This document shows, piece after piece, positions 26,064 to 33,771 of a stretch of 64,000 nt of DNA. The notes beneath the pieces were generated by a model. The model was not told where the DNA came from and did not search any database. It worked only from the letters and a program-made list of their open reading frames with translations. The position numbers and the translations under genes were made by a program. Location of the stretch: assembly GCF_041154485.1 (NCBI RefSeq), contig NZ_AP028669.1:806001-870000 (forward strand), read 5' to 3'. Every line of letters begins with the position of its first letter. Position 1 is the first letter of the stretch. This DNA comes from Variovorax sp. V93 (GTDB taxonomy: Bacteria; Pseudomonadota; Gammaproteobacteria; Burkholderiales; Burkholderiaceae_C).

Positions 26064-26912
26064 ATGAAACTCGTTCGCTATGGCAATCCCGGCAAGGAAA
26101 AGCCCGGCCTCATCGACGACAACGGCCAGCTGCGCGACCTGAGCGCGCTGGTCAAGGACATCGGGCCCGAGCAGCTCGGCGACGCCGCGCTGGCCAAGCT
26201 GCGCAAGCAGAAGGTCGACAAGCTGCCGCTGGTCAAGGGCAAGCCGCGCTTCGGCAGCCCGGTGGCCAACGTCGGCAAGTTCATTGCCATCGGCCTGAAC
26301 TATGCCGACCACGCGGCCGAGTCCGGCCTGCCGATTCCGAAGGAGCCGGTGGTCTTCATGAAGGCCACCAGCTGCATCCAGGGCCCGAACGATCCGGTCA
26401 TGCTGCCCAAGAACTCGGTCAAGAGCGACTGGGAGGTCGAGCTCGGCGTGGTCATCGGCGCGCGCGCGCGCTACGTCTCGCAGAAGGACGCGCTCAACTT
26501 CGTGGCCGGCTACTGCACCATCAACGACGTGAGCGAACGCGAGTTCCAGATCGAGCGCGGCGGCACCTGGGACAAGGGCAAGGGCTGCGACACCTTCGGC
26601 CCGATCGGCCCGTGGCTCGTGACGCGCGACGAAGTGCCCAACCCGCAGAAGCTGTCGATGTGGCTCGACCTCAACGGCAAGCGCATGCAGACCGGCAGCA
26701 CCAGGACGATGATCTTCAGCATCGCCAAGATCGTGAGCTACCTGAGCCAGTTCATGACGCTCTTGCCCGGCGACGTCATCACCACCGGCACGCCGCCCGG
26801 CGTGGGCCTGGGCATGAAGCCGCCGCTCTACCTGAAGAAGGGCGACGTGATGACGCTGGGCATCGAAGGCCTGGGCGACCAGCGCCAGGAAGTGATTCCG
26901 TTCAAGCTGTAA
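26064..26912 (+). CDS. Fumarylacetoacetate-hydrolase-family enzyme, probable 2,4-diketo-3-deoxy acid hydrolase
   Basis: 282 residues, the length of the bacterial FAH enzymes that hydrolyse 2,4-diketo-3-deoxy-L-fuconate or -rhamnonate to pyruvate and a hydroxy acid. FIAIGLNYADHAAESG, the metal-binding DWEVELGVVIG, and MTLLPGDVITTGTPPGVG are the conserved blocks. Its place after a DHRS6-like SDR fits exactly that two-step end of the non-phosphorylative route. An agaaagga ribosome site precedes the ATG at 26064. A stem-loop terminator follows. Confidence 0.88.
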   Translation: MKLVRYGNPGKEKPGLIDDNGQLRDLSALVKDIGPEQLGDAALAKLRKQKVDKLPLVKGKPRFGSPVANVGKFIAIGLNYADHAAESGLPIPKEPVVFMKATSCIQGPNDPVMLPKNSVKSDWEVELGVVIGARARYVSQKDALNFVAGYCTINDVSEREFQIERGGTWDKGKGCDTFGPIGPWLVTRDEVPNPQKLSMWLDLNGKRMQTGSTRTMIFSIAKIVSYLSQFMTLLPGDVITTGTPPGVGLGMKPPLYLKKGDVMTLGIEGLGDQRQEVIPFKL

Positions 26913-26931
26913 GCGGCAAGCGAGCAGCCCC

Positions 26932-26973
26932 AAACGGCGCGGCGGGCATTGGCCCGGCGCGCCGTTCTTCTTT
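26932..26973 (+). terminator. Rho-independent terminator after the FAH gene
   Basis: A GC-rich stem (aacggcgcg pairing with cggcgcgccgtt) is followed by cttcttt. It sits 20 bases after the FAH stop and ends the rightward sugar-acid operon before the next regulator gene. Confidence 0.75.
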
Positions 26974-26999
26974 GTGCCGCTGCGGTTTTAAATGTCCCA

Positions 27000-27030
27000 T
27001 TGACAGAACATTGAAACTGCAAAAACATCA
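27000..27030 (+). promoter_or_regulatory. Possible promoter of the GntR/UTRA gene
   Basis: TTGACA at 27000-27005 is a perfect -35 hexamer. The region 16-18 bases further on is A-rich (aaaaacat) but a poor -10. A loose dyad AATGT-N12-ACATT (26991-27012) overlaps the -35, as an autoregulatory site would. The gene starts at 27036. Confidence 0.4.
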
Positions 27031-27035
27031 AAGGC

Positions 27036-27827
27036 ATGTCGCAGATGCCTTTGCCGAAGTACCACCAGATCTACCTGGTCCTGCGTGAGCAGCTGCACGA
27101 AGGCCGATTTGCGGAGGGGCTGCCCGGCGAGCTCGCGCTCATGGCGCAGTTCAACGTGGCGCGCGTCACGGTGCGGCGCGCGCTCGAGCAGCTGTCTTCC
27201 GAAGGCCTGATCGCGCGCAACCCGGGGCGCCGCACGCGCGCGCTGCCGCCCGTGCCCGCGGGCGAAGCGAACAGCGGCAGGAGCATGGAGCGTGCCAATC
27301 TGCGCGGCCTGCTCGAGAACCTGGTGACGATGGGCCTGCACACCTCGGTGAAAGTGATCGAGGTCGCCACCATCACGGCCTCCACCCAGGTGGCCGAGGC
27401 GCTGCAGCTGCAGCTGGGCGACCCGGTGCAGAAGGCGGTGCGCGTGCGCTCCACCAAGGAAGGCCCGCTTTCGCACATCACCACCTACGTGCCCGATTCC
27501 ATCGCGCGCCGCTTCGGCCGCCGCGAGCTGTCGAAGAAGCCGATCCTCGTGCTGCTCGAGGAGTCGGGCGTCAAGGTCGGGCGCGCGCACCAGACCATTT
27601 CCGCGCGCCTGGCCGACAGCCTGATCGCGCAGCACCTCGACGTGTCGGTCGGCTCGGCCCTGCTCGCGGTGCGCCGCCTGATCTACGACGAGGACGAGCG
27701 GCCCGTGCAGTGGCTGCACGGCCTCTACCGCCCCGACCGTTACACCTACGAGATGCAGCTCTCCCGCGTGGGCGGCATCGACGCGAAGGTGTGGGTCAGC
27801 AAAGACGTGTCAGCCAAGTTCAACTGA
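27036..27827 (+). CDS. GntR-family regulator with UTRA domain
   Basis: 263 residues. The N-terminal winged helix (KYHQIYLVLREQLHEGRF, MAQFNVARVTVRRALEQLSS) is followed by a UTRA ligand-binding domain (about 90-245) ending in YEMQLSRVGG. HutC-type proteins of this kind are usually repressors released by a pathway substrate. It is the first gene of the large rightward cluster, 19 bases before the ABC substrate-binding protein, and is the obvious local regulator. A TTGACA box lies upstream. Confidence 0.88.
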   Translation: MSQMPLPKYHQIYLVLREQLHEGRFAEGLPGELALMAQFNVARVTVRRALEQLSSEGLIARNPGRRTRALPPVPAGEANSGRSMERANLRGLLENLVTMGLHTSVKVIEVATITASTQVAEALQLQLGDPVQKAVRVRSTKEGPLSHITTYVPDSIARRFGRRELSKKPILVLLEESGVKVGRAHQTISARLADSLIAQHLDVSVGSALLAVRRLIYDEDERPVQWLHGLYRPDRYTYEMQLSRVGGIDAKVWVSKDVSAKFN

Positions 27828-27846
27828 AGAGAAAAAGGAAAGCCCC

Positions 27847-29049
27847 ATGCAGAACCGCCGCAGTTTCGTGTCGCAGTCCGCCGCCCTGGCGACCGCCGTC
27901 GCCTTCCCGCTCGTGGCCGGCGCGCAGCCCAAGACCGTCAAGGTCGGCGTGCTGCATCCGGTCACCGGGGCGTTGGCCTACTCGGGCCAGCAGTGCCGCC
28001 TCGGCGCGCTGATGGCCATCGAGGACATCAACGCTGCCGGCGGCATCAAGTCGCTCGGCGGCGCGAAGCTCGAGGCGCTGCTGGGCGACGCGCAATCGCA
28101 GCCGCAGGCCGGTGCGGCCGAGGTCGAGAAGATGAACGAGGCCGGCGTCTCGGCCATCGTCGGCGCCTACGCCTCGGCCATCTGCCTGGCGACCACGCAG
28201 GCGGCGGCCAAGTACAACCTGCCGCACGTGGTCGACGTGGGCGTGGCCGACCAGATCGTCGAGCGCGGCCTGAAGAACACCTTCCGCTTCGGCCCCGGCT
28301 ACAGGAAGTCGACCGAGGTGGCCATGGCCAACCTGCTGGTGCTCAACAAGGCCGCGGGCAACCCGGCCAAGACGGTGATGATCATCCACGAGGAGTCGCT
28401 GTTCGGCGCCGGCACCGCGCAGCTGCTCTCGCGCGAACTGCCGGGCTACGGCTTCGAGGTGAAGGAGGTGGTGAAGCACGCCAACCCCACGCGCGACTTC
28501 AACAACATCGTGCTGCGCATGAAGTCGGTCAACCCCGACATCGTGATCCCCGCCAACTACTACAACGAGTACGCGCTGCTGGTGCGCACCATGCAGCAGC
28601 AGAAGGTGGTGCCCAAGGCGATCTTCTCGGTGCTGGGCGGCGCCGCGTCGAGCTACAAGTTCATGAAGGAGTTTCCGGACGCGGCCAACGGCATCATCGA
28701 CTGCAACCACTGGTTCAACCCGAAGGACAAGCGCTCGCAGGAGCTGCGCAAGCGCGTGGAGGCCAAGGGCCAGTTCTTCAGCTACGAGGTCTTCATGACC
28801 TACACCTCGATGTGGCTGCTGGCCGATGCGCTGGAGCGCGCGAAGTCGGCCGAACGCGCCGCCATCGTCGATGCGCTGGAGAAGAGCACCTTCTCGAATC
28901 ACATCATGCCGTACGGTCCGACGAAGTTCGTCAACGGGCAGAACGAGGGCGCGCAGCCGTTGATGACGCAGGTGGTGAAGAACGACATCAAGGTGATCAT
29001 CCCGCGCGACTACCGCGAGGTGGAGCCTGTGTTTCCGCTCAGGGCATGA
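27847..29049 (+). CDS. Branched-chain-type ABC transporter substrate-binding protein
   Basis: 400 residues of the type I periplasmic binding protein family used by Liv/urea/amide transporters. The signal peptide MQNRRSFVSQSAALATAVAF has a twin-arginine-like RRSF and ends after AGA, so export may be by Tat. The mature body starts KTVKVGVLHPVTGALAYSG, the family's ligand-site opening. It is followed by livH, livM, livG and livF, giving a complete importer. Catabolic neighbours suggest an organic acid or amide ligand rather than leucine; that is inference. Confidence 0.92.
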   Translation: MQNRRSFVSQSAALATAVAFPLVAGAQPKTVKVGVLHPVTGALAYSGQQCRLGALMAIEDINAAGGIKSLGGAKLEALLGDAQSQPQAGAAEVEKMNEAGVSAIVGAYASAICLATTQAAAKYNLPHVVDVGVADQIVERGLKNTFRFGPGYRKSTEVAMANLLVLNKAAGNPAKTVMIIHEESLFGAGTAQLLSRELPGYGFEVKEVVKHANPTRDFNNIVLRMKSVNPDIVIPANYYNEYALLVRTMQQQKVVPKAIFSVLGGAASSYKFMKEFPDAANGIIDCNHWFNPKDKRSQELRKRVEAKGQFFSYEVFMTYTSMWLLADALERAKSAERAAIVDALEKSTFSNHIMPYGPTKFVNGQNEGAQPLMTQVVKNDIKVIIPRDYREVEPVFPLRA

Positions 29050-29123
29050 ACACGTTACCGCATGGTGTGGGCACGCTGCGGGTGCGCCCTTCGTATTCCG
29101 GCCGCGCCTGTTCCACCCTGGAG

Positions 29124-29306
29124 CCCGGTATGCGGTGCGGGCCGGGCGATCCCCTCTGCGCGGCCGAGGAGCGCAGCGTTTCGCGGATCAGGGCTCGCAG
29201 CTGTTTGAGCGAAGCGAGTTCTGCGAGACCCCGCGAAGCGCGAGCACCGCAGGGCAGCCCGAAGGGCCGGCGCAGTGGGGTCGCACGGCCCGCACCGCAT
29301 ACCGGG
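29124..29306. repeat. 183-bp intergenic element bounded by perfect 20-bp inverted repeats
   Basis: The 20 bases at 29124-29143 (cccggtatgcggtgcgggcc) recur as their exact reverse complement at 29287-29306. Pairing continues inward with small gaps (ggcgatcccctctgc against its counterpart). The interior has several smaller hairpins, such as agcgaagcgag and gcccgaagggc. No convincing gene lies here: short open frames have no homology I recognise and no ribosome site. It fills most of the gap between the substrate-binding protein and livH and looks like a dispersed non-coding repeat. Confidence 0.7.
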
Positions 29307-29332
29307 CGGACCCCACAAAGCGCACGAAACAA

Positions 29333-30205
29333 ATGTTCGACTTAAGCATCCTCTTCCCCTCGATCCTGAACGGCCTCACCACCGGCGCCGTGTACGCATT
29401 GATCGCGCTGGGACTCACCCTGATCTACGGCGTGCTCCACATCATCAACTTCGCCCACGGCGCCTGCCTGATGCTGGCGCTGTACGCCGTCTACTTCCTC
29501 AAGGAGCGCTGGGGCATCGACCCCTACATGGCGCTGCCCATCGCCATCGCCGGAATGTTCGCGCTCGGCTACGGCCTGCAGCGCATCGTCATCAACCGCG
29601 CCGGCCACGGCAAGGACGAGAACATCCTGCTCGCCACGCTCGGCATCGCCATCGTCATGGAGAACCTCGCGCTGCTGTTCTTCAAGTCGGACACCCGCAA
29701 CATCGACACCGCCTATTCGCTCAGCACCGTCGCCATCGGCCCCGCGATGATCGCCGTGCCCAAGCTCGTGGCCTTCGCGGGCGCGCTTGTCGTCTCCGGC
29801 ATCCTGTTCTGGATCATGGGCCGCACCGATCTCGGCCGCGCCATCCGCGCCGTCGCCAAGGAGAAGGAAGGCGCCAAGCTCATGGGCATCGACGTGGACC
29901 ACGTCTACGCCATGAGCTTCGGCATCGGCCTGGCCTGCCTCGGCGCGGCGGCCTGCTTCCTGCTGCCGGCCTACTACGTCAACCCGCAGGTAGGCGGCGG
30001 CTTCGTGCTCGTGGCCTTCACCATCGTCGTGCTCGGCGGCATGGGCAGCTTCGTCGGCGCGCTCGCCGGCGGCTTCCTGGTCGGCGTGGTCGAGTCGCTC
30101 GGCGGGCTGTACCTCGGCGAATCGCTCGGGCAGATCGGCATCTTCGCGATCTTCATCGGCGTGGTGCTGTTCCGGCCCCAGGGCATGTTCGGAGCCAGGG
30201 CATGA
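29333..30205 (+). CDS. livH: Branched-chain-type ABC transporter permease (LivH-like)
   Basis: 290 residues with about eight membrane helices, the size of LivH. ILNGLTTGAVYALIALGLTL is the family's N-terminal signature, and RAVAKEKEGAKLMGIDVDHV is the cytoplasmic EAA-like loop that contacts the ATPases. The start at 29333 follows the inverted-repeat element. Its stop overlaps livM as ATGA. It forms the importer membrane pore with LivM. Confidence 0.93.
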   Translation: MFDLSILFPSILNGLTTGAVYALIALGLTLIYGVLHIINFAHGACLMLALYAVYFLKERWGIDPYMALPIAIAGMFALGYGLQRIVINRAGHGKDENILLATLGIAIVMENLALLFFKSDTRNIDTAYSLSTVAIGPAMIAVPKLVAFAGALVVSGILFWIMGRTDLGRAIRAVAKEKEGAKLMGIDVDHVYAMSFGIGLACLGAAACFLLPAYYVNPQVGGGFVLVAFTIVVLGGMGSFVGALAGGFLVGVVESLGGLYLGESLGQIGIFAIFIGVVLFRPQGMFGARA

Positions 30206-31182
30206 GCAGCGCGCACAGGCAACTCGCGGGCATCGCGCTCTTCGCGGTGCTGGCCGGCTGCGTGCCGCTCGTCACGAAGTCGGGCGTGACGCTGAACTTT
30301 GTGATGATGGCGCTCTACGCCACGCTCATTGCGCAGGCCTGGAACATTCTCGGCGGCTTCGGCGGGCAGTTCTCGTTCGGGCATGCGCTGTTCTTCGGCA
30401 CCGGGGCCTACATCCAGGCCATCGCGCAGCTGCAGGGCGGCATCAACGCCTGGGTCGCGCTGCCGCTGGCGGTGGCCGGCGCCGCACTGGTCGGGCTCTT
30501 CGTCGGCGCGCTCACTTTCCGCTACGGCCTCAAGGGTTCGTACTTCGCGCTCGTCACGCTGGCCTTCGCGGAGGTGTTCCGCATCCTCGCGCTGTCGGTG
30601 AACTTCACGGGCGGCGGCGTGGGCCTGATGGTGCCGCTGCGCGAATCGGCGGCCAACCTGCAGTTCGCCTCGCGCGCCGGCTACCTGTGGGTGGTGCTGG
30701 CCATGGTGGTGCTGGCGCTGCTCGTGACCTGCTGGCTGCGCAACGGCCGCTTCGGTGCCTACCTCCAGGCCGTGCGCGACAACGAGGATGCGGCGCGCGC
30801 CGTGGGCGTGAACCCGTTTCGCGTCAAGCTCGCGGCCATCGGCATCTCGGCCGCCTTCATGGGTGCGGCCGGCGCCTTCTACGTGCAGGTGTTCCAGTAC
30901 ATCGACGCCGGCATCGCCTACGGCCCGGCGGTGTCGGTCGAGGCGCTGGTGGCGGCCATCGTGGGCGGCATGGGCACGCTGTGGGGCCCGGTGCTGGGCG
31001 CGGTCGTGCTGCACCTGCTGTCGGACCTCACGCGCAACCTGTTCGGCGAACTGCCGGGCATCAACATGGTGATCTACGGCATGGTGCTGGTCGTGATCGT
31101 GATCTTTTTGCCGCGCGGCGTCGCGGGGCTGGGGCTGTCGGTGCGGCAGCTGTGGAGCGCGAAGGGAGGCCGCCATGACTGA
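30202..31182 (+). CDS. livM: Branched-chain-type ABC transporter permease (LivM-like)
   Basis: 326 residues, second membrane subunit. LIAQAWNILGGFGGQFSFGHALFFG is present (the core is AWNILGGFGGQFSFGHA) and the coupling loop reads RDNEDAARAVGVNPFRVKL. It starts 4 bases before the end of livH and ends 8 bases inside livG, so the operon is tightly coupled. The C-terminus carries a short basic tail. Its role follows from family and from the complete set of partners. Confidence 0.93.
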   Translation: MSSAHRQLAGIALFAVLAGCVPLVTKSGVTLNFVMMALYATLIAQAWNILGGFGGQFSFGHALFFGTGAYIQAIAQLQGGINAWVALPLAVAGAALVGLFVGALTFRYGLKGSYFALVTLAFAEVFRILALSVNFTGGGVGLMVPLRESAANLQFASRAGYLWVVLAMVVLALLVTCWLRNGRFGAYLQAVRDNEDAARAVGVNPFRVKLAAIGISAAFMGAAGAFYVQVFQYIDAGIAYGPAVSVEALVAAIVGGMGTLWGPVLGAVVLHLLSDLTRNLFGELPGINMVIYGMVLVVIVIFLPRGVAGLGLSVRQLWSAKGGRHD

Positions 31183-31936
31183 GGCGCTGCTGGCCGTGGG
31201 CGGTCTCTCGCGTTCCTTCGGCGGACTCAAGGCGGTGCAGGACGTGAGCCTGTCGGTGAAGGAGGGCAGCCTGAGCGCGCTGATCGGCCCCAACGGTGCC
31301 GGCAAGACTACGCTGTTCGCGCTGATGTCGGGCTTCCTCAAGCCCGATGCCGGCAGCGTGCGCTTCGCGGGCCAGGACATCACGGGCCGCGAGCCGCACC
31401 GCAATGCGCTGCTTGGCATGACGCGCACCTTCCAGATCGTGAAGCCCTTTGCGGCGCAGACGGTGCGCGAGAACATCGCGGTCGGTGCGCACCTGCACCA
31501 GCGCGGCCGCCGCGAGGCGCTGGCGCATGCCGAGGCCATCGCGCTGCGCGTGGGCCTTGCGCCGCAGCTCGACAAGCCCGCGTCGGACCTCACGGTGGCC
31601 GGCCGCAAGCGGCTCGAACTGGCGCGTGCCCTGGCCACGCGCCCGCGCCTGCTGTTGCTCGACGAAGTGCTTGCCGGCCTCAACCCGCAGGAGATCGCCG
31701 AGATGATGCCGGTGGTGCGCGGCATCGCCGACAGCGGCGTCACGGTGCTGATGATCGAGCACGTGATGCAGGCCGTGATGCACCTGGCCGAGCATGTGTG
31801 GGTGCTGGCGCAGGGGCAGTTGATTGCCGAAGGCAGCCCGGCGCAGGTGACCTCCGACGACAAGGTCGTCGAAGCCTACCTGGGCCATGGCACCGCGGCG
31901 CGGCTGCGCAAGGCCGCTTCGGGAGTCCAGGCATGA
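31175..31936 (+). CDS. livG: Branched-chain-type ABC transporter ATPase (LivG-like)
   Basis: 253 residues. Walker A GPNGAGKTT lies at about 39-47, Walker B LLLLDEVLAGLNP at about 165-177, with a His switch in MIEHVMQAVM. The ABC signature is unusual: LTVAGRKRLELARAL in place of the LSGGQ-type sequence, though the RxLExAR part typical of LivG is kept. Its TGA stop overlaps the ATG of a 22-codon mini-ORF at 31933, the first link in a coupled chain to livF. Confidence 0.92.
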   Translation: MTEALLAVGGLSRSFGGLKAVQDVSLSVKEGSLSALIGPNGAGKTTLFALMSGFLKPDAGSVRFAGQDITGREPHRNALLGMTRTFQIVKPFAAQTVRENIAVGAHLHQRGRREALAHAEAIALRVGLAPQLDKPASDLTVAGRKRLELARALATRPRLLLLDEVLAGLNPQEIAEMMPVVRGIADSGVTVLMIEHVMQAVMHLAEHVWVLAQGQLIAEGSPAQVTSDDKVVEAYLGHGTAARLRKAASGVQA

Positions 31937-31997
31937 GCGCGCGCCGGGCCGCTCCCAAGCAAGCTCGCACCGCAGTGCGAAGCACGGAGGTATTCGA
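31933..31997 (+). repeat. 65-bp cassette, copy 1 of a tandem duplication
   Basis: The 65 bases are repeated immediately at 31998-32062 with a single difference (ttcga against tttga at the end). Each copy starts with an ATG overlapping a stop codon and ends with a cggaggtatt ribosome site. The second copy therefore provides the livF ribosome site, and the first copy provides a duplicate of it. Confidence 0.9.
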
Positions 31998-32001
31998 ATG
32001 A
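31933..32001 (+). CDS. 22-codon coupled mini-ORF 1 between livG and livF
   Basis: The frame encodes 22 residues, beginning MSARRAAPKQ and ending VRSTEVFE. Its ATG shares bases with the livG stop (ATGA at 31933), and its stop shares bases with the ATG of mini-ORF 2 (ATGA at 31998). No separate ribosome site lies before it, so it could only be reached by ribosomes ending livG. A product is unproven; the reading frame may simply pass ribosomes along the message. The peptide is strongly basic in its first half. Confidence 0.4.
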   Translation: MSARRAAPKQARTAVRSTEVFE

Positions 32002-32062
32002 GCGCGCGCCGGGCCGCTCCCAAGCAAGCTCGCACCGCAGTGCGAAGCACGGAGGTATTTGA
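31998..32062 (+). repeat. 65-bp cassette, copy 2 of a tandem duplication
   Basis: It matches the copy at 31933-31997 in 64 of 65 bases. Its terminal cggaggtattt is the ribosome-binding site used by livF at 32063. The near-identity points to a recent duplication or to constant homogenisation. Confidence 0.9.
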
Positions 32063-32066
32063 ATGA
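31998..32066 (+). CDS. 22-codon coupled mini-ORF 2 between livG and livF
   Basis: The frame encodes the same 22 residues as mini-ORF 1; the one base difference is silent (TTC to TTT, Phe). It starts at the ATGA that ends mini-ORF 1 and ends at the ATGA that starts livF (32063). A cggaggtatt ribosome site from copy 1 lies 5 bases before its ATG, so it has a proper initiation signal. Whether the peptide is stable or the frame is only a coupling device is unknown. Confidence 0.45.
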   Translation: MSARRAAPKQARTAVRSTEVFE

Positions 32067-32773
32067 CCGCGTTGCTGGATATCCAGGGCCTGCGCGGCGG
32101 CTACGGCCGCGTCGAGGTGCTGCGCGGCGTCGACCTGCAGGTGAACGCCGGCGAAATGGTCGCGCTGCTCGGCAGCAACGGCGCGGGCAAGTCCACCCTC
32201 AACAAGATGGTCTGCGGCCTGTGCCCCGCCTGGAGCGGCAATGTGCGCTTCGACGGCAAGGATCTGAGCGGCGCGCACTACCGCGACGTGGTGAAGGCGG
32301 GCCTGATCCAGGTGCCCGAGGGCCGCAAGGTGTTTCCCAACCTCAGCGTGCTGGAGAACCTGGAGCTCGGCTCCTTCACGCGGGCGCGCGAGCGCCGCGC
32401 GGCCAACGTCGAGAAGATGTTCCACATCTTCCCGCGGCTGCGGGAACGCATGGCGCAGCTCGCCGGCACCATGAGCGGCGGCGAGCAGCAGATGCTGGCC
32501 ATCGCGCGCGGACTCATGGCCGAGCCCGTGCTGCTGATCCTCGACGAGCCCTCGCTCGGGCTTTCGCCGCGGCTGGTGGAGGAGATGTTCTCGCTGATCC
32601 GCGAACTGCGCGACGGCGGCCTCGCGGTGCTGCTGGTGGAGCAGAACGTGGGCCAGTCGCTCGAGATCGCGGACCGCGCCTACGTGCTGGAGAACGGCAG
32701 CGTTCGTTTTTCGGGCCTGCCCGGCGAGCTGCTCGGCAGCGACGAACTGCGGCGCGCCTACCTGGGGCTCTGA
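32063..32773 (+). CDS. livF: Branched-chain-type ABC transporter ATPase (LivF-like)
   Basis: 236 residues, standard LivF length. Walker A GSNGAGKST is at about 36-44, the signature MSGGEQQMLAIARGL at about 136-150, and Walker B VLLILDEPSLGLSP follows. The start codon overlaps the stop of mini-ORF 2 as ATGA, with a ggaggt ribosome site 7 bases upstream. It completes the importer with LivG, LivH, LivM and the binding protein. A Bug receptor gene follows after 32 bases. Confidence 0.93.
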   Translation: MTALLDIQGLRGGYGRVEVLRGVDLQVNAGEMVALLGSNGAGKSTLNKMVCGLCPAWSGNVRFDGKDLSGAHYRDVVKAGLIQVPEGRKVFPNLSVLENLELGSFTRARERRAANVEKMFHIFPRLRERMAQLAGTMSGGEQQMLAIARGLMAEPVLLILDEPSLGLSPRLVEEMFSLIRELRDGGLAVLLVEQNVGQSLEIADRAYVLENGSVRFSGLPGELLGSDELRRAYLGL

Positions 32774-32805
32774 CGTGCCCTCAAAAAAATGAGCCAGGAG
32801 ACTTC

Positions 32806-33771
32806 ATGAAACGCCGCGACATCCTCATTTCGTCCACCGCGCTGGCCTCGCTGGCCATGGCCGGCGGTGCACGCGCGCAGATCGGCAATGCGCCGGTCCG
32901 CATCCTCGTCGGCGCCCCCGCCGGCGGCTCGACCGACACGCTGGCCCGTTCGCTGGCCGTCAGCATGGGGCCGGCGCTCGGCCGCACGGTGATCGTCGAG
33001 AACCGGCCCGGCGCGGGCGGCAACATCGCGGCCGATGCCGTGGCCAAGGCCGCACCCGACGGCAACACGCTGCTGATGAGCTTCACCAGCCATGCGATCA
33101 ATGCCACGCTCTATCCGACGCTGCCCTTCGACCCGGTGAGGGACTTCACCGCGCTCACCTGCGTGGCGACCTCGCCCTCGATCCTCGTCGCGCATCCGTC
33201 GGTGCCTGCGAAGGACGTGCGCGAGCTCATTGCACTCGCCAAGGCGAAGCCGGGCCAGCTCAACTTTGCGATCGGCGCGGTGGGCTCGTCGCTGCACATG
33301 GCGGGCGAGGCCTTCAAGATGCAGTCGGGCGTCGACATCGTGAACATCCCCTACAAGGGCACCTCGCCCGCCGTGCAGGACGTGCTCGCCGGCCAGGTGC
33401 AGCTGATGTTCGCGGCCGTGGGCAACGTCAAGGCGCACATCCAGGCCGGCAAGCTCAGGGCACTGGGCGTGACCACGGGCAAACGGCTGCCGGCCTTTCC
33501 CGACGTGCCCGCGATCGCCGAGGCGCTGCCGGGCTACGAGTCGAGCGCATGGTTCGGCCTCTTCGGCCCGGCCCGCATGCCGGCGGACCGCGTGAAGCAG
33601 ATCGGCGACGCCGCGCGCCATGCGCTGCAGCAGGCCGACATGCGCCAGCGCCTCGACACCGAGGGTGCGATACCGGTGGGCAACTCGTCCGAGCAGTTCG
33701 CCGCCTTCGTGCAGAGCGAGATCACGCGCTGGGCCAAGGTCGTCAAGTTCTCGGGAGCCAAGCCGGAATGA
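32806..33771 (+). CDS. Bug/TctC-type periplasmic solute receptor (first)
   Basis: 321 residues. The signal peptide MKRRDILISSTALASLAMAG ends near ARA (about residue 24). The mature part shows the Bug pattern: VRILVGAPAGGSTDTLARSL, VENRPGAGGNIAADAVAKAAPDG (split here by its loop) and MLFTS-like ligand loops, then VNIPYKGTSPAVQDVLAGQV. Bug proteins bind carboxylates or amides in the periplasm. No TctAB membrane partners lie in the window, so it may be a sensor or work with a distant transporter. It overlaps the LeuC-like gene start (ATGA). Confidence 0.92.
   Translation: MKRRDILISSTALASLAMAGGARAQIGNAPVRILVGAPAGGSTDTLARSLAVSMGPALGRTVIVENRPGAGGNIAADAVAKAAPDGNTLLMSFTSHAINATLYPTLPFDPVRDFTALTCVATSPSILVAHPSVPAKDVRELIALAKAKPGQLNFAIGAVGSSLHMAGEAFKMQSGVDIVNIPYKGTSPAVQDVLAGQVQLMFAAVGNVKAHIQAGKLRALGVTTGKRLPAFPDVPAIAEALPGYESSAWFGLFGPARMPADRVKQIGDAARHALQQADMRQRLDTEGAIPVGNSSEQFAAFVQSEITRWAKVVKFSGAKPE

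Noticed and set aside
29053..29330. A small protein gene in the gap before livH
   Set aside because: Several frames are open, but none has a ribosome site or known domain, and the sequence is explained by inverted repeats and hairpins.
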